Below, piece by piece: positions 43,545 to 56,415 of a stretch of DNA of 64,000 bases; position 1 is the first letter of the stretch, and the number at the start of each line of letters is the position of its first letter. The DNA lies in contig JAFEVB010000004.1 of NCBI GenBank assembly GCA_032629725.1, positions 558,001-622,000 on the forward strand, given 5' to 3'. A program made the translations under genes and the position numbers. The notes beneath the pieces were generated by a model that saw only the letters and a list, made by a program, of their open reading frames with translations, ran no database searches and was not told where the DNA came from. The stretch comes from Gremmenia infestans. Lineage: Eukaryota; Ascomycota; Leotiomycetes; Helotiales; Hamatocanthoscyphaceae.

Positions 43545-46500
43545 ATGTTCCTAAAGGGCCGGACTATGTCCTCATCTGAATACGACGAGTTTGAGGTGAT
43601 TGACCAACTAGAAGCCAGTCTTGCACCAGAAGAGCTGAGGAGAATACAAGAATGGCTTGAACCCACTGACTACGATGCTCAGTCTAACGAGTTCCATCGT
43701 CATTTGTACTCACAGGCTCCTGGAACTGGTCTATGGATATGTCAGACTTCGAAATATGAACAATGGCAAAAGTCGGCTGATCATGGAAGCATCTGGATCA
43801 AAGGGGTTCCTGGAGCTGGAAAATCGGTCACCGCTGCTTCGATAATTCACCATTTACGGAGCACTAGTACTACTCCAGTTCTTTACTTCTTCTTTCGACA
43901 TATTATTTCGGCAAATAGACGTCCTCGATGCCTTATTCGGGACTTCCTCGCACAGCTTCTTCCCCATAGCACTCGCCTGCAGGCAACCCTGCAACTATTA
44001 ATCGGTACTACTTTGGAGGACCTCTCCGATGAGATATTATGGCAATATCTTTTGACTGGTCTTGCTTCCATTGAAAAAGCTTATTGCGTCATTGATGCCT
44101 TGGATGAGTTAGAATTGCTGCCGAATGATGGCTTCCTTGAACGGCTTAACAATCTGGCGACCTTCAGACCAGATGCGGTGAAGGTTTTGATGACTAGCAG
44201 GCCAAAGCAATATCTTCAGTCTTGTTTGCGAGGTTCCTCAATTGTTCATATCAGCCTCGAAGATGATCTAATTAGCAAGGATATTGGTCTCTTTTTATCA
44301 CACCGCCTCAACAATCTTATTCCGGGAAACGATCAGCAAAGATTAAAAGAGTCTTTGATCTCAACTATAACGGAGCGGTCCCGCGGACTCTTTCTCTATG
44401 CCCGACTTCTTCTAGATCAAATCATACCGGATCTTAGATCAAAGCAAGTCGACATCGAGACATTAGCGAAAAGTCTTCCCGTCGGACTGGAGCAAATGTA
44501 CAATGGTATGCTTTTCCAACAAGCCGAATCCCTTAAGGTCGATACTCGAGTCCAAGTCTTTCTCCTACAGTGGGCGACACATTCGTCTCGAGCACTGCGA
44601 TTGAATGAGCTTGCGAGCGTTCTCGCCTCCACCTTTCCCCCTTCTATGATCCCGGAAAACCCGAAATTTGTTGCGAGATCTGCATGTGCCCCGCTTCTCG
44701 AGATCTCGGAAGACGAGACAGTCCAGGTCATTCACCATTCCTTTACCGAATTTCTTCTGAATAAGGAACGAGTCCAGGATGAGAACCCCGGTCAAAATGT
44801 ACAGTTTCCCGTACTTGACCCTGAAAGGGTTCACAAAAAACTATCAGTCGCATGCTTGGATTATTTGAGATCCGGTGCCCTCAGATTGGAAGATAACCAA
44901 AACTCTCAGGACGATGTCAGCTGTTTCCAGTGGCCCTCTCGTTCGGACCGTAGAAACGAGAAAAAGGAGAAATCTAACTACCAAGAGGCAAAACTTCACT
45001 ATCCTTTTCTAGAATATGCGGTTGCTAATTGGGCATTTCATGCCAGCAAGTATGATGTTGAGGATGAAGGATTCTATCATTGTGTTGCCGAGTTCCTGGA
45101 TCCCAATAGCGTAGATTTTAGGACATGGTTAGAGCTCGAGTGGATTGGTGGGCAGAAGTCTGTGGAGTTTCAAGCGCCAACGCCTCTGCACATTGCCGCT
45201 TTCGCTGGTCTTAGAGCATATGCCAGGACATTAATTGAAGGAGGTGTCTCGGTGAACCATGGTGATGGCGAAGACCGCACGCCATTACACTGGGCTTGTG
45301 CACGAGGTCATACTTCAATGGCGGCCCTTCTCCTTGAAGGGGGCGCAAACGCCAATGCAGAAGATATTCGAGGCGTGAAGCCTATTCATGAAGCGGCGAG
45401 GGGGAACCATGCGACCGTTGTGAAGCTGTTGCTAGACGCCGGTGTAGATCCACTCACTCCTAAGACACGCGAAAATTAGACGATGAGGATAACGTGTGGT
45501 CAAGTCTCGACAATAGGTGAAACCGCTGTTGAATATGCATATCTTCAAGGTCACACGGATACCCTGATGGCCATTCTACCATTTCTAAGTCCAGAAGCCT
45601 TGGAAGAAATGTTCTGCCAGTGTTGTCGGTACGGAAAGTTTGAGGCAGTAAGGGCCATTCTTCAGAATTCTAACGTGTCGCCAAATTCCAAGTCGTGTGG
45701 AGCCACTGCTCTTTACCTTGCATGCCGGGTTCACAGTGCTCATATTGTGCAGTTGTTACTAGACAAAGGGGCCGATGTGCATCAAACCTCGAAATGGCGT
45801 CGGCCGAACAGAAATGGTTGTGGCCGGCGCGTGCGTGTGGAGCCAGCTAGAACGCCTATACATGGCATGGTTATGGGCTGGAAAAGTGCAAACAACATTG
45901 CATGTCAACAAATTCTACGCCTGTTAGTCAGTGCAGGCGCAGACATTGAAGAGAAAGACGCTGATGGGGATACGCCTCTGCTGAGTCTGTTCCCCGAAGG
46001 TGGAAGTTCTGAATTCTCCGATATATTTGCCGTCAAGAGCCTTTTGCAGTCAGGGGCAAATGTGTTAGCAGTTGGGCAGGATGGTGGACCCTTACTCCAT
46101 CGCTGCCTCAGAGTAACCCAAGACATTGAGACGCTGAAGCTTTTTTTCAAGCATGGAGCCAATGCCGAAATCCTTGGCAGCAGTGGGAACACCACCATGC
46201 ATGAATTGCTGAACATAAATTACATGCCTGGACGACCCCAATGCGCACCAGAGGTTATCAAGTTCTTTATAACAATGGGAGCACGTTGTGACGTGAAAAA
46301 TAAAGACGGCATCACCGCACTTGAAATTGCCGCTTATAACCGTCACTGTAGCGTTGAAACATTCACAATACTTCTAAATGCTTGTTCAGACACTGATGCG
46401 CCTAAAGCTTGTTTGTGGAAATTGAAGTGCAACAATCACAGATTGACTTTTAACGAAAACAAAGAGAAAACCGTGGCTCTTATTAAGGCACTCCAAAGTT

Positions 46501-49500
46501 TTGGTGTGTCTTTGGAGGACCGTGACAACAATGGTAGAACTGTCTTGCTTACCACCATGAGCTGTAAGGCAAAATTTGAGGCTCTTATTGAATGTGGAGC
46601 AAGTTATAAGGATCTGGTTGATGCTGAAGGCTGGGGACTGTTACATCATTTTGTTTCTACCATCCACCACAATCTACAACTTGGTGATTATATGCAGAAA
46701 TTAGTAGATATGGTAGATATGGGATTGGATCCATTACAGGTATGTAGCTTAGGAACTGCATCATTCCCACGTAGATGCTAATATCTCGACTAGACAGATT
46801 ACGATGGGAATACTTTAATCCACCTGCATGCAAAAATCTACACAGGCACAGAAAACGACAATGCGCTCATCCAGAAGCTCCTCGATTATGGGATATCACC
46901 TAACTTGAAGAATAAAAAGGGAATGACGCCTCTTCATGTTCATCTCGAGAATAGAGACATGGCTCCGAGAAATGCAGTCAATATGAAACTCGCGGAACGT
47001 TTCCAGGAGCGCTTTGGACTTCCCTTGCTCAGTATATTTCAGCGGTATGTGCTTTTTTTTTACTAGCAAACTTATCCCATAAATTTTCTTTTGGCGAGTT
47101 AATTAGCTCAACGCTTTACTCTCTTTCGTGACTGCCAATTTTGGTCGCTGGGGATTAACGCCGGCACAAGCGTAGCGAATGGCTTTCTCAAGAACCCCCT
47201 CAAACCCCTCGAGACCTCATTGGAAAAGAGTTTTCGAACCAGGCCTAATCATGTGTATAGAAGCCAGGAAAAGGTAGACATAAATTGCCAGGATGCCGAT
47301 GGTGTGACAATACTCCACCTCGCTGCGATGCGCTCGGAAGCTCTACTGCTTTACCTTGTCGAAGAAGGCGCGGATCCTTTCATACTAACAGAAACGGGCC
47401 GCAATGCCCTGCATCTGGCTTGTCGAGCTCTCAAAAGTAATATTGTTGGCTACCTTTGTGAAGTAAGTATTTATATCTGCTACTTTCAGTACGCGATATT
47501 CCTCAATGAATCTTCCGAACTAATATCACCCACAGAACTACAAGACGATGATCAACCAGCGCGATTCTTATGCTAGAACTCCACTCCACGACGCTTGCAC
47601 GTCAGGCTATCGAGAATCAGTTCATCATCTTCTCCGGGCTGGTGCTGATATCTCCCTCTTGGACAATAACCAGAGAACTCCACTTCACGCTTGCGCCGAA
47701 TTCGCCGATGAGGAGAGAACATGGGCTTTACTGTCTCGCCGCAATGAATCAGCTGGTCAATTTATCCAAGACCGGTTCAGACCAGTGCCCAAATTGGAGC
47801 CGCGGTATGAACACAAATACCAATCAAATGGAAGCACATCTTCAATTCCAGAGAATCCTAGCATTGGCCGGATTGTGGATGAACTCATTTCAGCCGGGTG
47901 CAATCCTATGGCCGACGATTCTTCTCGCTATACGCCCCTCGACCTCGCCATTCAATATGACTGTCAAGATATGGTTCAATCATTGAAAGGCTCAACCGAG
48001 CTTCTCCGGAAGAAGTTGTATATGAAGCCTGAAAACCTAACGCTGCAAGTAATTGTCGCTATGAAAAATCCATCGTTTCACAAAACGAACCTTCCTCTGC
48101 TGATACGCCAACAAATACTTCGAGACCCTCTGACGTATATCCCTTTTCCTACTCATAACGACATCGAGTGGATGATTGAACAGAAAACTATTATCGAAGA
48201 TGAAATGAATTCCCATGGCTCCATTTCTGGGAAGATTTTGTTTTACATTGCTGTAGCAACAGGTCTTGCGGACTTGGTAGAGTCTGCTTGGAATGGTCTG
48301 GCCAACCTCAATGATGATCCCGAAGTTGTCCTAAAACACATTCATGACGCATCTAAAGGAGAGGATGATTTTGGATTGGAAGTTTTCGCACCAGCCCTTC
48401 ATATGGCGTGTTCAAGAGAATTCTCAAACATGGACATGATTGAAGTACTAGTTGAGAAGTGTGGCATTAACATCAATGCGCGCTGTGTGACTAAAAAGAG
48501 TCAATACTCGACAATAAATGAATCCGTCGAGGGAGGTACCGCGCTGCATATTCTTGCAAGAGGGCTACAGTGGTGGCATCTCGACGCATTAAGGTATCTT
48601 CTTCTGAAAGGCGCAGACATCACTTCAGTTAATGAGAAAGGCGAAACTCCGCTCCATATTGCATGCACCAATATAACATACGCAGATATGAATTGTTCGA
48701 ATACGATTTATGGATACTGGAGGATTGAATGTGTCCAGATTCTTCTTGGACATAGGGCCGACCCTAATAATCTCGATAATGATGGCCTGTCTTGTCTTCA
48801 CAAAGCCAGCTCTTCTCCTCAGATTATGAGACTCTTACTACTGTACGGAGCGGACATCAATGCCAGTAAAATGTCGCCTCTCTTCTCAGCAATCCAGATA
48901 CAATGTCTTGATACACTCACTATGCTCCTCGATGCTGGTGCAAGTCTCACCGCCGTTGATCCCCACAAAGATCAAGAAGGCTTCAAACTAGATTACAAAG
49001 TCCAAGTCGAAACCCGTTTAGTACTCTTCTGCGCCTCCTTCAACCAACTTCACAACCAGTCCGTCCAGGATTCGAGTCCACTAGTCCAAATCCTCATCGA
49101 GCGAGGAGCAAATGTCTATGCCCTGATAAGCGACAACGAATCTCTAATACACTACACCTTCGAGCACGCCAACTACAAGATTGTTCGCGCCTATCTCAAT
49201 TGTGCCCCCAAAATAGACTTGAACGCTCGAGATTCTCGAGGACGAACAATTTTCCTAGCTGGTTGCGATTGGAAAGTATGCCTCCCTGGTTATCGACACA
49301 AACGCGGGTCTCCGAAAGTCCCTGCACCATTTCTCACTACCCTCGAATTCGGTGCCGATCCTTTACTTATCTGTTATGAAGGTCGAAATGCGTTACATCA
49401 CCTCCTCGATAATCCAGAAATGGAAGAGGAGCCTATCCTACAATTTCTCGCCCTTCCTGCGGCCAAGAAACTCATTCATCAAAAGGACTTAAAAGGCTTC

Positions 49501-50169
49501 ACACCTATACACTGCGCGCTACGTATCATGCGTCCTACAGTTGTGGAAGCTCTGCTTGATCTAGGAGCCCATCTTTTGAATCCTGATCCGAATGGCGAGA
49601 CGGCTTTGCATCATATTGCAAAGCAGTGTCTCCACATTTTCCAACCCGGAACGGAATCTAGGTATGATCGCGAATATGGTCCTGAATATTACGACGGTCT
49701 TCTTTCCCTCTGGAAAAGATTTCTTGACCTTGGGGGGGATATAAATGTGCGTGATAATACAGGTGCTCCACCACTATTCGCATACCTCTCAGCGCCACAA
49801 CCGGATACCTGGAGAGAAGTCGAAAGTGCCTGTTGTCATACCACCACATTCGCCACATATTTCTCCTGCGAAAATTTGCCATTCCAAGTTTTGGATATCC
49901 ACGCTAAAAACAACAATGGGGAAAATGCTTTACATATTATTGCGAAGAGGGAGAAGAGTGCTAAGAAGTCGGGGAGAGGCGGTCATAACCATGGAGAGGA
50001 AAATAAGGACGAGGATGAGAAAGAAAAGCATAATAAAAAGTTGTTTGATTTCTTCATCGGGAAAGGGTTGAATCCGCTAGAGGAGGATGGGAGAGGGAGG
50101 AGCAGTCTGGACGTTGCGGCTGCTTGTGGGCAGGAGGATATTTTGGAATTATTTAGGTATAGGAAGTAG
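43545..50169 (+). CDS. Very large NACHT-ankyrin STAND protein, one in-frame stop
   Basis: Exons 43545..46739, 46794..47031, 47107..47462 and 47536..50169, about 2,140 codons. A short N-terminal region (about 80 residues, no known effector domain) leads to Walker A GVPGAGKS (87-94), Walker B CVIDALDELE (181-190), the TSRPK sensor and a winged-helix part (IHHSFTEFLLNKER). Ankyrin repeats start near residue 545 (TPLHIAAFAGLRAYARTLIE) and fill the rest, over 20 units, ending in RSSLDVAAACGQEDILELF. A TAG at 45477-45479 (codon 645) interrupts the frame, yet the same frame stays open for 420 more codons with clear repeats. No intron in phase can remove it. The second intron (47032-47106) is the least certain. 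Function by family: non-self recognition or cell death. If the TAG is real, the product is a 644-residue NACHT protein with three repeats. Confidence 0.82.
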
Positions 50170-50869
50170 ATGCCGGGACTAGAGGACTTCGACGACTAGG
50201 GTTTTTATAAGGCGTTTAAAAGAATATTCAATAATTATCTATATAGATGTTTATTAGTACAAGGTCATTCGGACTGAATTGACTAAGTAATAGCAATTCC
50301 ATTTCAAGCAGCAGCTAGCATGTTTATACAATTACGCAGTTGCTTAATAATATTACTTATATTACTTCATATAATATTTGATTGAAATTAATATATTTTT
50401 TAATAAAAGTTTCTTTATAGTAGACTTTTCTTATAATACTTGAAGATTACTTAGAATAGTTTATAGAATATGTTATTAAAATAAATAATCCTCTAAGAAA
50501 GGTTTTCTTATATTATATTTATATTATTATATCTTTTCCTTTTATATGTTTACTAATCTATAGATAAGTATAGACAGGGCCGAAGTGATAGGTCGAAGAT
50601 CGCAGGTTAATTATATTCTCATACTACTTTCTGCTAGGGCTTGAAATATAAGGCTGTATTTTTTCACCTAAGCGTATTGTCTTGTTTTCTCTATAAAAAA
50701 GCTTATTTTCTAGCGCTTGAAATAAATCTACCGCTCTTACGTCATCTTATCGCATTGATCCTTTCTTTATCTTCTTTCCTTCTTTACTTCAAATAATTTC
50801 TTTCACTACTAGCATCTAAACATCAACTACTTGGAACCTCGTTGGCCACAGGAGCTACAGCTGTGTATA
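50170..50869. other. AT-rich gene-free stretch
   Basis: From about 50220 to 50800 the sequence is strongly AT-rich with many ATATTA/TTATAT runs, unlike the surrounding genes. This is compatible with an old transposon copy mutated by RIP, but no coding remnant is visible. Confidence 0.5.
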
Positions 50870-52667
50870 ATGCTGCAAACATGTATACGATGTCGACAAC
50901 GGAGAATTAAGGTGCTTACGCTTCGTTCTATTCCCCTCCACAAAATCATGCATAGCTAATCCATACCGCAGTGTGATTCCCTCCTTCCGGCATGTTCCAA
51001 CTGTGCTAAAAGCGACTTGGAATGCTCATTCCGAGACGACGCTCTCCAAAGAGACATCCCTAGAAGGTATGCCTGTAGCTTGCGCCAAATATCACAATCT
51101 GTAAATTTACATTATATCTAGTTACATCCAGTCATTAAATGATCGGATTCAAGAACTCAGCTCTGAATTAGCTCTGCACCCACACCACTTGCCCAAGTAA
51201 CTTATCTGTAACCCGCTATCTGAAATATCACGGTCGAGCTGACGTAGAAAAGCGATCTTTTAAATCTCAGTTCAATGACCGCAGCATCACCAAATCCTCA
51301 ACCATCCCACTCTTCATATGTCTTGGTACGCGGTCCGTGGCCGAACCTGTATCTAGACCTTTCATTTCTATCACGCATCACAGAAGTAACCTTTGGAGCA
51401 CTCTTACTTCCAGGGAAGATAGTTGATGTCCCAGACGCAGCTGAGGATGACCCTTCCATACTAGACATCTCACACCGCTTAGATCGTTCCTTACTAACCC
51501 CTAAGATAATTCGGTTTCTTCTCGGTCGTTACGACAGCTGCATCAGACCTCAATATGATGTTCTAGAGAGAGAACTCTTGAGTCATGATGGGGCCGGGTT
51601 TAAAAAACTCCCTGACATCCAAAAATTCCAAATTCTGATGGCATGTGCAATTGCTGCTGCCCGCGAGAGCTACAAAGGTCCTTACTGGAAGCTACTGTCC
51701 CAGATTTGCCGAGATTGGGCTAACGAGTTGATTACCCCAATTATCTCTGCACCAGATGGCGATGCGCTATCAGCGACACTGCTGCTTCTAGTCTACGAGT
51801 TGGCGGAACCCAGCAGAGGCAACGCTCGGGAACTACTTGACCTTGCCCGCCGGACATGTTTGCAGTTAGGCTGGCACCGGACGCTTCCAATCTCAAATAC
51901 TAGCGCCGCTTTGGTAGAGAACGAGAGCACTACAGAGGAGAGCAACTCAAATTCCAAACAACTCGGAATGATATCAGCATTGCAGGATATTGAAGTGTAA
52001 GATTGAAAAGGGGTCGTTATGCTCCTCCCGGCTTACCGTTCATAGAACTTTACAAACAATTTTCAATCGGCCGACGATGTTGATTGGACCCAAGTTGCAA
52101 ACCAACTCTGACAAAGGGCGCGTGTTCCAATTATATCTTCAATTATATGATCAGTTATACGGCAGCGGTCAAATTCATGAAAGCAGCGGCTGCCCATTCG
52201 TAGGCGAAGTCGCCACGTTGATAGACTCGGCCGAAAGTTTCGAAACTCAGCATCCGACTCTCATGGAAAGTTGGCTTTTGTTCTTACCTATCTGCGTCAA
52301 CCATAAACAGTGCATATATTGCTTTCAGGAGACCGATGAGGATGGAACTAAAGGAATGAGAAGCTTGAGACGCAAAGTGATTCATGCGGCTTCTCGCCTG
52401 ATTTTCGCAGTCCATCGAGCCGCCACGGCGGAAAATGACTTCATCCCACCTATTGTCGCAAGCTCGAGGGCCCTCATCTCTGGTTGCTCAATCGCTACAA
52501 GTATCTCGAAACGATGGACATCTTCACAGTTCCATGTCAAAGACTTAAGCAGGTGCACGGAGATTCTATCGATATTTGCGCCACACTGGGCGGGCGGACA
52601 TCGCTATCTCCACGTCTGGAGGACTATCATCGAACTCCTTGACATCGAAGCAGCTCATACAATATAA
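50870..52667 (+). CDS. Zn2Cys6 transcription factor
   Basis: Five exons, 50870..50911, 50972..51066, 51122..51196, 51271..51996 and 52046..52667, encode 519 residues. The zinc cluster is built across intron 1: CIRCRQRRIK | CDSLLPACSNCAKSDLEC, giving Cx2Cx6C..Cx2Cx6C. A short coiled linker YIQSLNDRIQELSSEL follows in exon 3. The middle region contains a degenerate fungal-specific TF domain, with LLLLVYELAEPSRGNARELL and TIFNRPTMLIGPK. The frames at 51275 and 51990 are exons of this one gene; a 49-nt intron (51997-52045) joins them. Nuclear regulator, convergent with the C45 acyltransferase gene (119 bases between stops) and a candidate controller of the gene group to its right. Confidence 0.85.
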
Positions 52668-52786
52668 AATATGACCAATATCTCGGTTCCAACGCGATGT
52701 GTTACCAACCTAAGTTCTGCAGAACTGTGCCGGAAAAGTACCACGACCTATCCATAATTGTCACATGATTCATCTTTCCACCGTCC

Positions 52787-53884
52787 CTACTCGATCAACA
52801 ATGTACGCACAGGAGGTGAGAGGCTTGGCTTGCCAAAGGACACTTCTGCTCTAAACTTTTGTAGATCAAAAATGACGGTTGCCAGGGTTGCCATCCTCTC
52901 GATTCCAACAGCACCCTCTGGCGTTGAGCGACAGATTGACACAGGCGTTCCTTCTTCGTCTGAAAGCCACAGTCGAATTTTTTCGATGTTCGCTTCTTGG
53001 TCTTTGCTTAAAACCTTGATGCGTTCTAGCCTGGAGAAAGAATTCTTCGAAGGATGATCCCGAATGCCGTCGGGTATATCGGGCGACCAAAGATGGTTTG
53101 TGTGGAATGTTGTCCAGCTTCCTGGCTCCTGAAAAATAGGGGCTAGTCCTTTTGGTGTACATTCTATTGTAGCCATTCTCCCACGACCATCAGCAATCAC
53201 AAGGTTGGCACATGAAGCTAGCCCTCTGCTGGTCAACATAGCCAGAGCTTCATCGAAGGATCTACACTCTAGGACACGTCGCATCGCAAGATGAACAGGG
53301 AGCTGGGACTTGTTGACTGTTCCACACCTGATCGCATTCATGCAAATGCCAACACCTGAATCGTTGAATCCAAATTTGCCAACGATGCCTGCTTCTCCCA
53401 TCATTCGAATTCGTGGTTTGCCAGTTCCTTGGATATCGAAAAATGCGGTTGATGTGCCTGCTTCGGCTACCCAGTCCCAGTTCTGTGCTAAATACACTTC
53501 TCCTCGAGCGGCGTTCCATGTGACAATTGACGTACAACCATCTGAATAGTTCGTCAGGGCTATCTCACTCCGCAAATTGAGTGCCAGGATATCCAAGAAA
53601 TCCCGTCCAGCACCAGAAGCAATTCCTCTCATTTCCTCCACAAGATCAGCCTCGTTTTCTTCCAGCGCCGGAAGGTATGTAGCTGCTCTGGCTTTTGATT
53701 CTGCCCAGTCGGCTTCGGCAGTCTCAAGGAAAAGGCGCTCATAGTTTGAAATGCATACTGCGATTCGATGTGGTATTTGGCTTCCGTGAGCAAATCCAAT
53801 CTCCCAAGGTGAACCGCTAGCAATTACCTCGGGTACTCCATTCCAAGTTGCAGCTATGTCGCTGGAAGCCTTTTCAATATCCAT
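52787..53884 (-). CDS. Peptidase C45 / acyl-CoA:6-aminopenicillanate acyltransferase-like enzyme
   Basis: Single exon, 365 residues. The Ntn-hydrolase self-cleavage site is DGCTSIVTWNAA, with Cys117 as the predicted nucleophile freed by autoproteolysis, as in the penicillin acyltransferase family. Upstream GSPWEIGFAHGSQ and LDILALNLRSEIAL and downstream YLAQNWDWV and GKFGFNDSGVGICMNAI are family-conserved. The family covers the last step of penicillin synthesis but most fungal members lie outside penicillin clusters and act on unknown acyl-amides. No PTS1-type peroxisomal C-terminus is seen (ends LLIE), unlike the penicillin enzyme. The ATG at 53884 is chosen over an upstream one (54022) because homology begins there. 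Next to an SDR, P450 and amidohydrolase. Confidence 0.88.
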   Translation of the reverse strand: MDIEKASSDIAATWNGVPEVIASGSPWEIGFAHGSQIPHRIAVCISNYERLFLETAEADWAESKARAATYLPALEENEADLVEEMRGIASGAGRDFLDILALNLRSEIALTNYSDGCTSIVTWNAARGEVYLAQNWDWVAEAGTSTAFFDIQGTGKPRIRMMGEAGIVGKFGFNDSGVGICMNAIRCGTVNKSQLPVHLAMRRVLECRSFDEALAMLTSRGLASCANLVIADGRGRMATIECTPKGLAPIFQEPGSWTTFHTNHLWSPDIPDGIRDHPSKNSFSRLERIKVLSKDQEANIEKIRLWLSDEEGTPVSICRSTPEGAVGIERMATLATVIFDLQKFRAEVSFGKPSLSPPVRTLLIE

Positions 53885-54972
53885 AGTTTCGGCCTTTATG
53901 AGTACGTAAAATAATAGTGTCGTTAGAAGACGTGATTTAGAATGCTGAAGGCTCGAAAACAATAAATTTGAAACAAAAAACAGCTGATGTTTGGGCATAA
54001 AGAGCATCATATAACAATTCATTTGGTAATATTCTTAGAAGAAAACAGGCTCAACCACCAGGACGGCTTTTCGCGAGGTTTTGTTGTCTACCGACGGATT
54101 GATCCGGCCTACTCTGTGAGCTACCATGTCGGGATAGATATTCACGTGTACAGTCACATGATCTTAGCGCGGATGACTAAGCGACCCAGAGGCTTCACCT
54201 CTTCGCCTTGTCATCTACACTTAGAGATCACATCACAATACAAACCACCAAAACCAGAGTCAAGTCTTACCAATATGCTACAGCAGAATAAGAAGTGATC
54301 ACCCCTGTGATACCAATATACCAAGTGATATTTTATGTTTCGGGTTCTCTATGAATCAGCCTTAGAGGCTCAATTTTCTCATTTCCTGAATATAATTCGC
54401 GGTCTATTGCTGAATCCATAAATTGACTTCATTAAAGCCTGTCCTCTGAATGTGGGATCTGGTCTATCTCCATCAAAATTTGCAGAATAAATATGGCAAA
54501 TTTCCAAGTTATTTAAAGAATAAAATGTACTTTACATTATCGATGAGATCCAAAGGCTTGGGTCGCTCTTTGACATGCAGTACGCTGTGCGAGCAGATTT
54601 GGCAGTTGTGAGCACGGCGCTGGCTGTAGCAATACGCAGTTGCCTTCTCTTCCTTTTACCTTGTTTTTATGCTTCTGTAAAAGCTCACCTTATGACCACC
54701 GTACCAATCCCACGAGTCAATTTTGTGCTAAATTGAAATGTCGACCCGAGATCTACATAATTTCGCAAGTAAACTCAATCTCTGTTTTAATGGGTGCTCA
54801 GCTGTAGATGACATGGAAACTAATAGCTTGTTTATTTATAGTTAGTTGCTCTTATATACATACCACAAGAGAATCGTACACCCGATTCGATTACGGGTTT
54901 TGATTGATCTTTAACTTAAGCACAGAGGATGAACATCGAATGAAATAAAGGTCGTGTTTTAGCTACTATATG
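53885..54972. other. Intergenic, 1.1 kb, no gene seen
   Basis: Contains the C45 gene promoter and the SDR 3' region. Short ORFs only. Confidence 0.4.
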
Positions 54973-56001
54973 TCAGTCCGAATTTGATGTGACCCCTTTG
55001 AGAATGAGCAGGCGTCCACCCTCCATTCGGACGACTTTCCCATCCATGAAAGCGCCAGCTTTGCTAATCAACCACAATGCACTTCCTACCATATCCTCTT
55101 CGTTACCAGCTCGGCCCGCTGGCGTCTCAGCCGCGAGACTAAGGTTCGATTTACCATCACTTGGTGTCATGCCAGAAGGAACTATGCCAGGGGACATAGC
55201 ATTGACTCGGACTGCAGACTGGTAAGCTTAAGTCCTCGAAAGAAAATCTTCTGGGTCTTACTATAGTAATCGGCAAATTCGGCCGCCATTATCCTGACAA
55301 GATGATCCACTGCCGCCTTGGAAGTCTGATAGCAAGGAACAAATTGGTGGTTGTGAACACTAGCGGGGCTGCTAAACAAGATCACACAACCCCTTCCCTC
55401 GCCCTTTGCGGCTGCTGCTCCAAGTAGTTTGATTAACCCAGCAGTCAGGAAGTATGGCGCGAGAACGTTCAACCTAAAAGTGTGTTCCCAGCCTTGATAT
55501 GGTGCAGACAACGTTGCGGCTTCGAGCTTATCCAGGCCATCACCTGGAACGTAAGTAACTTCATTCATATATCGAATCGCAGCACAATGAATAAGCGCAT
55601 CAAGTGAACTTTGCGTCGAATTTATTTTCTCTACAACTTCCTTGATCCCATCCTCACTTGATAAGTCGCCATGAATGCTAGCGTTGGTGTCAGTATATCA
55701 ATCTTCAGAGTTGACAGCAGCAGACGAACACGATGGCTTTTGAGGAAGGCGAGATGTTTTCTAGCTCAGACTGAACGCTTAATAAAGCCTGGAGGTTGAC
55801 ATCTATCAAAATGGTATTTGCTCCATTAACAGCGCAACCTCGTGCGATCATGTGACCAATTCCGGAAGCTGAGAACTAGTATTAGTAAACTCTAATATAT
55901 TTGCGAAAATGGGGTTTCAGAGTATTCTCACCTGCACCGGTTATGGCTACCCAGCGCCCTGTAACATCGAACAGTTCGCTCAAGCGTAAGTTGTTCGCCA
56001 T
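54973..56001 (-). CDS. Short-chain dehydrogenase/reductase
   Basis: Four exons, 56001..55932, 55868..55730, 55677..55262 and 55211..54973, encode 287 residues. The NAD(P)-binding motif ITGAASGIGHMIA is created across intron 1 (63 nt). Then come LIHCAA (the NAG-like motif), FSSPASVHNHQFVPCYQTSK with the catalytic Ser, Tyr and Lys (YxxxK), and RVNAMSPGIVPSGM after the last intron. Asp at the end of the second strand (TILIDVN) points to NAD rather than NADP. Introns of 50-63 nt keep phase; the second has an unusual GTTCGT donor. Shares a 414-bp divergent promoter with the P450 at 56416. Confidence 0.9.
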
Positions 56002-56415
56002 AATAGATATTGCTCTTGACGACCCGAGATGTGACTTGACAAGCTCCTTTGAAGCGTCTACATTGGACCCTGTATAAGTCTTTTCTGCTTATCGGTATGT
56101 ACTTGGTGTCATTCTTTTCGGTGGTCCGTAACTGATTAGGGAAGCGGGCCGGCCTTTTTCGCGATTCTGCGATGAATTCTTTAAAAGCGGCGCAGTACGC
56201 CGATGACCCTATCAATCGATTTCCGTGCCAGCGTGATGAAAATAGTAATGAGAAATAAATGGCATTGTGGATGCTCTTAAAATCTCAGCAGATTTCCTTC
56301 AAATAAAATCTATGGACGGGTACGTAACTTTCTAGAAAAGCCTACAGCATGACAAGAAATACCGTTCCCATATTTGTACTTCCTTGATTACCTGCATCAA
56401 AGAAACACGCCCGCC
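56002..56415. promoter_or_regulatory. Divergent promoter between SDR and P450
   Basis: 414 bases between opposed start codons of two oxidative enzymes, the arrangement expected for co-expressed cluster genes. I saw no clear Zn2Cys6-type inverted CGG pair here. Confidence 0.5.

Noticed and set aside
47548..50169. Separate ankyrin gene starting at 47548
   Set aside because: A phase-0 intron joins it to the preceding repeats (GYLCE | NYKTMINQRDS), so it is the last exon of the giant gene.
52787..54022. Penicillin biosynthesis cluster
   Set aside because: Only the C45 family member is present; no ACV synthetase or isopenicillin N synthase in the window.
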